Source of the DNA: Mesorhabditis belari
Taxonomy: Eukaryota; Nematoda; Chromadorea; Rhabditida; Rhabditidae
Assembly: GCA_958450365.1 (NCBI GenBank)
Contig: CAUEEP010000939.1
Span: 1,674,001 to 1,738,000 of the forward strand
Length of the DNA: 64,000 bases
Direction of reading: 5' to 3'
Part shown: piece by piece, positions 57,963-64,000 of the stretch
Position numbering within the stretch: position 1 is the first letter of the stretch
How the letters are laid out: every line of letters starts with the position of its first letter
The notes under the pieces: generated by a model
Database searches by the model: none
What the model saw: only the letters and a program-made list of their open reading frames with translations
What the model was told of the DNA's origin: nothing
Position numbers and translations under genes: made by a program

Positions 57963-58210
57963 AATTTTCACTCCAATTTTTCACTAAGATTTTACAATTT
58001 TTGATGTAAAAAGTGTCATGTATTGCTCTTTTTTTGCTTTTCTCTGTCTTTCGCTTAATCGTTGTTGATTTGTTGGTCAATTGAATAAAGCACTTAGAAA
58101 TTTGAATAACCTTTAATTTGCATAATTTGCAAGCCACAAACACTTGTGTTTTCGTCTGTAATTAGTAAAATGTATTGAAAATGTTATTTTTGATGAATTT
58201 TGATGGATTT
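57963..58210 (+). pseudogene. Relic of the transporter 3' flank
   Basis: Matches 28046-28240 (GATTTTACAATT, TGTCATGTATTGC, CTTTCGCTTAATC, TTGAATAAAGC, AAATGTATTGAAAATGTTATT in order). Left of the array, 57150-57195 matches 27990-28030 (CTACCTCAAAA). Confidence 0.85.
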
Positions 58211-58270
58211 TGATGGATTTTGATGGATTTTGATGGATAAAAGAACAAAAATGGATTCATTCTGAACGTT

Positions 58271-59316
58271 TCAATTGGCTAAAGCCTCAAAAATTGCTTG
58301 GATTTGAAGAAAACCATGATCATCTTTCCATTCGCCAAAAGTTAGTTGAAAATTTTCTCGCATACATCGAACGAACGAGTAGAAGTGACGATAGTTTTCA
58401 CCTTCTTCGACGAATAATCTGAAATGCTGTTAACAAGATCTGTGTCTCAAGATCAAAAAAGCTTTAGCTCTGTGAAACTTTGCAAGTGAATTTGTGAAGG
58501 AATCGTATTTGTAGAGAAAAGGAACCATATTGAGAAAGAAAAGGAACCAAATTAGAAGAAACCTTTCGACGCATAGATGGGATTCAATTTGTTATCCAGA
58601 AACCCGATAACCCGGGCTTTCTTCTGATACCGAATCTTGTCTTTCGTGAAGTCGATCTAGTCTAGTAGGGAACTAAATAAGTAGACATCAAAGAAAAGAA
58701 CTTCATCAAAGTTTAGAAAGAACAAAAAACAAAATCTCTTGAACAATTCACAAGAGGAAAAAGGAACCAAATTTAGAGAGATAAGGAGATAGGGAACCAA
58801 ATTTAGAGATGAGGAACCAAATTTAGAGATAAGGAACCAAATTTAGAGATGGGGAACCAAATTTAGAGACGAGGAACCAAATTGAGAGAGATAAGGAGAT
58901 AGGGAACCAAATTTAGAGATGAGGAACCAAATTGAGAGAGATAAGGAGATAGGGAACCAAATTTAGAGATGAGGAACTAAATTTAGAGATAGGGAACCAA
59001 ATTTAGAGATAGGGAACCAAATTTAGAGATGAGGGACCAAATTTAGAGAGATAAGGAGATAGGGAACCAAATTTAGAGATAGGGAACCAAATTTAGAGAT
59101 GAGGGACCAAATTTAGAGATAGGGAACCAAATTTAGAGATGAGGAACCAAATTTAGAGAGATCAAGAACCAAATTTAGAGATAAGGAATCAAATTTGTAG
59201 AGAAAAGGAAACATATTCTTACCTCAAAGAAACAGAAATCTGTTTGACTTTTGAAAATCTCGACAGTGAAAAGTTTTTTGACCAAAACGAAGCGCTCAGC
59301 TCGAGGAGAAGCAAAT
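58271..59316 (-). CDS. Unidentified protein, C-terminal three exons
   Basis: - strand. Terminal exon 58271-58418 encodes LFVEEGENYRHFYSFVRCMR ... AIFEALAN and stop. The middle exon 58563-58656 encodes IDFTKDKIRYQKKARVIGFL ... NPIYASK. The upstream exon, ending at 59223, encodes ERFVLVKKLFTVEIFKSQTD and FCFFE (start uncertain, not beyond about 59316). The first junction is phase 0/0. The second is off by one base (phase 1 into 2), suggesting a missed microexon or a frameshift. Mixed charged/hydrophobic composition, no signal peptide seen. Not recognised. Confidence 0.4.
58740..59200. repeat. ~19-bp minisatellite in an intron of the - strand gene
   Basis: Units AGGGAACCAAATTTAGAGAT with optional AGATAAGGAGAT, about twenty copies, between two - strand exons. 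Confidence 0.9.
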
Positions 59317-59779
59317 CGATTTCCTCATTTGACGGGAAATCCTCGAGTGAGCTGAAATTTGGAATTCATTCTAGCTAAACTAGATTCGAAAAGCTAAACT
59401 AGATGTGTTTCAACCTCAAGACTTAAATTTGTTTTCTAAATCCGGCTGGTTTTGATTTAGTGGATGTCCAATTTGTAGCAAAAATTGCCTTTTCAAAATC
59501 AAAATTTGGAAACTCGAAAAGGGAAGCTTCCTATACCGGAGCGGTTTGCCAGGTCGCCAACGATTACGCGGCCACACAAAGAACACCTTGCCAATCACTT
59601 TACACAGTGATTTCTTTTTTGTTCTGTAAAATGATTCCTAAATGAGATTTGATGTTCAAAATTTGTGCCCTGAGGTTATCTGGATCGTAGAACCTATTGG
59701 CGGTGTTTATTTTAGCCTATTTCCCAAGAAAAGTCCCAAGATAATCATTGGTTTTGGATCATATAATAATAATAACAAT

Positions 59780-59970
59780 AATGCTGTATTTTCTCTCTAG
59801 TAGCGCACCTTAAGCCTCGCTTAAATTCCTCGAAATCTCGAGAACCGCAAGAACCTATCGATTAGAGCCTATCGATCAGAACCCATCGATGTGGGGTCGG
59901 AAAATGTAGCTGACGATGAGATCTAGTGGGGGATTAGAGTGTTGAGCTTCTGCAAAAGCTTGGAAACGGT
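59780..59970 (+). mobile_element. MITE M1, 3'-truncated
   Basis: Left end GTATTTTCTCTCTAGTAGCG to GAGCTTCTGCAAAAGCTTGG; the right terminal repeat is missing. Confidence 0.7.
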
Positions 59971-60274
59971 ATATGAGGGAGCAATTGCCCTGGGTCTCCG
60001 AGTTTTAGAGTCTTTGCTTTGACTGAGCGTTGTTTGAGCTGTGCACCCCTCAGCTTTCCGACAATTCCCTTAGCTTTAAAGTACCCGGGTACTTAGGAGT
60101 GCCATTCTCCTTTACCTCACAATGAAAAGGTCCGGATTTCCAAAAAGAACCATTTTCCTGAACAGAAGCTCTCTTGGGATCAATTTGGGTAATAACATAA
60201 ACAAAAGAATCAAGCTGGGTAATCAAAACTAAAAGACAAATTTTGACCTTAATTTTATCCAAGAATCATAAAGA

Positions 60275-60620
60275 TGATTAGGCTTCGAAATTGGAGCAAA
60301 AAGAGAAAACAGCGAAAAAGAACACAAGGGTGGTCAGGCCGATTTGGTCATTTTTCTCATCTAGTGATAACAGGTCAACAACTAAATCATAATATTTTAT
60401 CATAGCGCTGCATTCAAGTCATTCAATTGTAAATTTGATGTTGGAAAACGGAACGGAACAGACTGCTGAAGAGGAAAGGATTCCCGATTTCATGTTGATG
60501 TCCTACCCTACCCACTGTCATTTTCTCTGAATGTTTGCAGTCATGATCAATAACCAAATCGGCCTGAAAACCCTTGTGTTCTTTTCCGCTGTTTTCTCTT
60601 TTTGCTCCAATTTCGAAGCA
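60275..60620. repeat. Inverted repeat
   Basis: CTTCGAAATTGGAGCAAAAA through CCGATTTGGT (60278-60350) is mirrored at 60545-60620. No gene was recognised between about 59970 and 61400, apart from a repeat M11 copy at 60780-61040. Confidence 0.6.
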
Positions 60621-61426
60621 TTTCTCTGAAAGTTTGCAGTTATGATCCAATTCTCATCTCCCATCACTAAACGCGGCAAGAAAGATTTCGCTCGTATTCC
60701 GAAGGAAGGGTAGCGGCAATTGCCCTTTCATGGAGTCACTGGGGTTGCCGGGTACCCATCGACCGTAAATCGGTTTAAAACCAATAGTACGAAGGTGCTT
60801 TTCAACTGTTACATCAGAGTATTCAACCTCTGAAGCAAAGGAATTCGAAATAGGGAGCGGGACAGATTGCTTACGAGAAAGGGAAAGTGCCCCTCTTCTC
60901 TAAACCCCCTGCGCCAGACGACGAGCGATTACGCCGACACAGAAAGTCCGCACAGAGGACACCTCTTTACAAAGGAATTTCTATTCTGTAAACTGCTCGG
61001 ATGAGATATGAAGCCAAAAGTTTGTACCCAGAAGCTACCGTAATCCCTGACCACCAAAAAAACCTACAGTAACCCACCGAATATTGCGCAATTTCGATTG
61101 CCGACTCACGAATTGCGGAAAATCGATGATAGTCAATGGAGAACTTCTAAAATGTCTCATTTTAAGGTTTTACAAAATTTCTTCTCACCCAATGTGCACA
61201 ATTGACAGCTTTACTTCAGAAATGTTCCCACAAAAAGAAAAACGGCGATCATTTGTGAAATAAAGAGCGCATTTTGGGATTGGCTGATTGAGGGACAACA
61301 TTAGACGATTTTTCTCCTCAATTGGTGAACCTGGAAGATGGAAAATGCCCATTTTAGAGTCAGATTTGCTTTGAATACATAGGAAACTGAAATTGAACAC
61401 TTCAGTTACTTATCGATGATATAATT

Positions 61427-61621
61427 TTGTCACAAACCGAGCCCGAAAACCGGTATCCCCACATCGGAGCAATGGCGCTCGAAATGGTGAAAAGACAAGG
61501 AGTAACGACAGAATTTGCTTGGCTCCTGGCAGAAGCCGCTGGAATTTTTCTCTCTTCTTTAATTCTACATACAACTATCGAATTCCTGGCTTGGATTGGC
61601 TATTGGCTTAATTTGGCCTGA
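61427..61621 (+). CDS. Possible exon of an unidentified protein
   Basis: 64 codons open to TGA with coding-like codon use. The middle part reads NRYPHIGAMALEMVKRQGVT and then EFAWLLAEAAGIFLSS. No convincing acceptor or donor was found, and the 3' end merges into a TGGCTTGG repeat. Low confidence. Confidence 0.25.
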   Translation: MSQTEPENRYPHIGAMALEMVKRQGVTTEFAWLLAEAAGIFLSSLILHTTIEFLAWIGYWLNLA

Positions 61622-62035
61622 CTAGGCGTGGCTAGGCATGGCTTGAGCTCACTTTGATCGACTTTAATCTTGGCTCTGGCTCTCTGGCAGGCTCCCTGGC
61701 AGGCTCCCTGGCAGGCTTGGCCTAGTTAAACTTGACCTTGGCTTCGCTTGGCTTGCTTAAACTGGCTTGATTTGACATGACAATGAGTTGGCTTATCATT
61801 GCCGTGGTTAGGCTTAGCATTAGCTTGGCTTAGCTTGCCCTAGCTTGGCTTATGATTAGCTTGGCTTAGATTGGCTTATCATTAGCTTGCACTAGCTTGG
61901 CTTATCATTAGCTTGGCTTATCATTAACTTGTCCTAGCTTTAGCTTGGCTTAGCTTGGTCTTGCCTTGGCCTAGCCTTGGCCTAGCCTGCCTGGCCTGCC
62001 TGGCTAGCTCTGGTTAGTCTTAGGCTAGCTGATGA
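61622..62035. repeat. GGCTTAGCTT-type degenerate array
   Basis: Irregular 8-24-bp units built on TTGGCTTAGCTTGG / TTATCATTAGC. Confidence 0.75.
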
Positions 62036-62494
62036 ACTTACCTTTCCATATATGATATACAATTCATATTCACCTAGTCGATGCTCCGATTAACGCCAAA
62101 TTTTTTCGTAAAAGTTCCCCAAAACCCAATCATAATACTCATTCACCACTCCAATGCCAGACTTTGGTAAGCGAAAATTCACATAAAGAGAACGAGTTGA
62201 GAGTAACTGAAAAAGTAAAAGGGTATGTTTTTATAGAAAAAAAAACGAACACTGGTTATTTTGGTGAATGTTTTCGGAAGCGTTTCCGAATTGAGCTTTC
62301 TATTTCCTTTTGGTGAGTCCAAATTGAGTAAAGTTGCTGAAAAATTGGTTCCAATCAAGGGATTCTCGATTTCCGAGAGATCCCAACTCGTCCATTCATC
62401 GAATTTCATCAAATAGTTCACCTCGATTTCACCTGAGAATTTGACAAAGAGCTGATGAAAAGCTTTAGCTGATCAAGCTGATCAAGCTGATCAA

Positions 62495-62735
62495 TCAGAA
62501 CCAGAACCCAAATGATCCAGAACCCAGAACCCAGAACCCAAATGAACCAGAACTCAGAACCCAAATGATCCAGAACCCTGAACCCAAATAAACCAGAACA
62601 CCAGAACCCAAATGAACCAGAACCCAGAACCCAGAACCCAAATGATCCAGAACCAGAACCCAAATGATCCAGAACCAGAACCCAAATGATCCAGAACCCA
62701 GAACCCAAATGATCCAGAACCCAGAACCCAAATGT
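62495..62735. repeat. Minisatellite AACCCAAATGATCCAG
   Basis: Units of AACCCAGAACCCAAATGATC; the Gly/Phe/Trp-rich open frames on the - strand are artefacts. Confidence 0.85.
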
Positions 62736-62917
62736 CAATGCTAACAATGAGGCTGACTCCGAGAATCTGGCTCTGATCTGGCTAAACTTGAGTTTTCTTA
62801 GTTTCTAGACATTTCTAGCCATTTCTAGACATTTCTAGCCTTTCAGTACTGTAGATTTCAAGCCTGATCTTTAGAAATGTTTGAATTAAGCTTTCTAGAA
62901 CCAAGCCAGGATAGCTA

Positions 62918-63195
62918 CACTACTGGACAATGAAATATCATATTTGAAAAAAGATCGCCACTTTCGCGCGTCTGTAACTCCCTTGTCTTTACCGTATTTG
63001 TAAATATTAATATTACCATTGTGTAGCCCTTGAAAAGAGCTTTCAGAAAATGTATAACATTAATAGTTTAAACTCAAAGACAAGGGAGTTACAGACGCGC
63101 GAAAGTGGGCCAGGGCCCCCCACTCTGGGGCCCTGGTCTGGCCCGGATCGGGTTTAGATCGTTTTTCAAGTATGATATTTCATTGTCCAGTACTG
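62918..63195. mobile_element. Palindromic MITE family M8
   Basis: Ends CACTACTGGACAATGAAATA / TATTTCATTGTCCAGTACTG between TA duplications (62916-62917, 63196-63197). Inner arms are CTTTCGCGCGTCTGTAACTC and its complement. A GC-rich insert (63106-63158) disturbs the right arm. Confidence 0.85.
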
Positions 63196-63699
63196 TAGAT
63201 AAGTTTTATGATCAAAATAATAGTAAAAGGGATTTCTTGGCTTACCTACAAGTCTTAGGAATTGATTAGAAATCCCCAATCAAACCAAATCAAACCAAAT
63301 CAAGCCAAACCAAATCCCCAATCACAAACCTCTCATCCCATCAACAATATCGCTTCCGAATGGCACAAAAATCACCCATTTTAAGCAATTTAGATAATTG
63401 ATAAAGCTCCCAAAAGTATTTGATGAAGAAATAAGTAGACATAGACTGAAGATTTTCATATGATATACTTTAAGCGCTTGTAAAAAACTCATTTCTCTGC
63501 GCGGGGCATGGATGAAAGGTGAGCCCGTGGCTGGCTTTCTGTGCATCGGCTCGCGTGCATTTCGAGGTTGGTGAGGCTAAAGTTGAGGGGTACGCATGAA
63601 CTCACGTAGATGCGTGAGTACGGTCATTTTTGAGCTGTACTTTGTGCTTGATTTCCTAGCCACGCTCTTTCTATACACTCTGGGGCCCTGGCCTGGCCC

Positions 63700-64000
63700 G
63701 GATCGGGTTTAGAAACGGGCCAGGCCTAAACAAGTTTGGCTTAGGCCAGGCTAGATCCGGTTTAAGCCATGCTTAGTAAAAACCAAGCCAGAGCCAGGAC
63801 AGGTTTGGACCTAGCCTGGTCCGGACCTAGCCAGGGCCAGGACAGGTTTGGACCTAGCCAGAGCAAGAACAGGTTTGGACCACGCCTGGTCCGGACCTAG
63901 CCAGGGTCAGAACAGGTTTGGACGAAGCCTGGTCCGGACCTAGCCAGGACCAGGACCTAGCCAGGGTCAGGACAGGTTTGGACCAAGCCTAGTCCGGACT
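63700..64000. repeat. GC-rich minisatellite running off the right edge
   Basis: Units combining GGACAGGTTTGGACCTAGCC and TGGTCCGGACCTAGCC. It starts after a copy of the CTCTGGGGCCCTGG motif also inserted in the M8 element. Confidence 0.8.

Noticed and set aside
57208..58009. Long SKNVQECPRM-type repeat proteins
   Set aside because: Artefact of the 10-bp array; the flanks are a copied 3' flank, not coding sequence.

Overview
This window looks like nuclear DNA of a free-living (rhabditid-type) nematode. The evidence is many short GT-AG introns ending in TTTCAG or TTTTAG (down to 42 nt), an ALIX orthologue, a nematode-style amino-acid permease, two seven-transmembrane chemoreceptor-like genes, an interstitial block of the nematode telomere hexamer TTAGGC, and an 18-nt exact match to the nematode spliced leader SL1. 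The SL1 sequence, like all family statements here, is from memory. No bacterial or viral gene was seen. All gene models were assembled by hand from splice sites, reading-frame phase and protein resemblance; no search was run.

Layout. (1) 1-15468, + strand: ALIX/alx-1, entering from the left edge, 29 visible exons, with a very long Gln-rich tail. (2) 15469-18290: repeats. (3) 18291-about 27661, + strand: SLC7/LAT-type amino-acid transporter, 17 exons, with mariner-type elements in introns 1 and 16. (4) 29867-34402, + strand: 7TM receptor gene of 8 exons (350 aa); introns 1, 3 and 5 hold a MITE, a mariner and a minisatellite, and a near-intact mariner lies just downstream. (5) 36389-38427, - strand: a three-exon gene for a 63-aa hydrophilic protein, lying between two inverted ~280-bp arms. 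(6) 39564-44407, + strand: second 7TM receptor gene, 8 exons (413 aa). (7) 44408-64000: mostly repeats and gene fragments, including a duplicated Cys-rich terminal exon, exons of a probable secreted protein on the - strand, an unidentified - strand gene, a foldback element with a tRNA-like unit in each arm, a telomere-repeat block, and relics of alx-1 exon 7 and of the transporter 3' flank.

The dominant theme is genome inflation by repeats. Many introns carry their own minisatellite with a private unit, and at least ten inverted-repeat (MITE-like) families recur. The genes are not an operon or a pathway: ALIX is an ESCRT/endosome factor, the transporter exchanges amino acids at the plasma membrane, and the two receptors are probably sensory. 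The most informative observation is at 56.5-58.2 kb. A relic of alx-1 exon 7 with its adjacent intronic MITE lies next to a relic of the transporter 3' flank. The second relic carries about 750 bp of a 10-bp array where the parental locus has only a short related sequence, so it records the local birth of a minisatellite.
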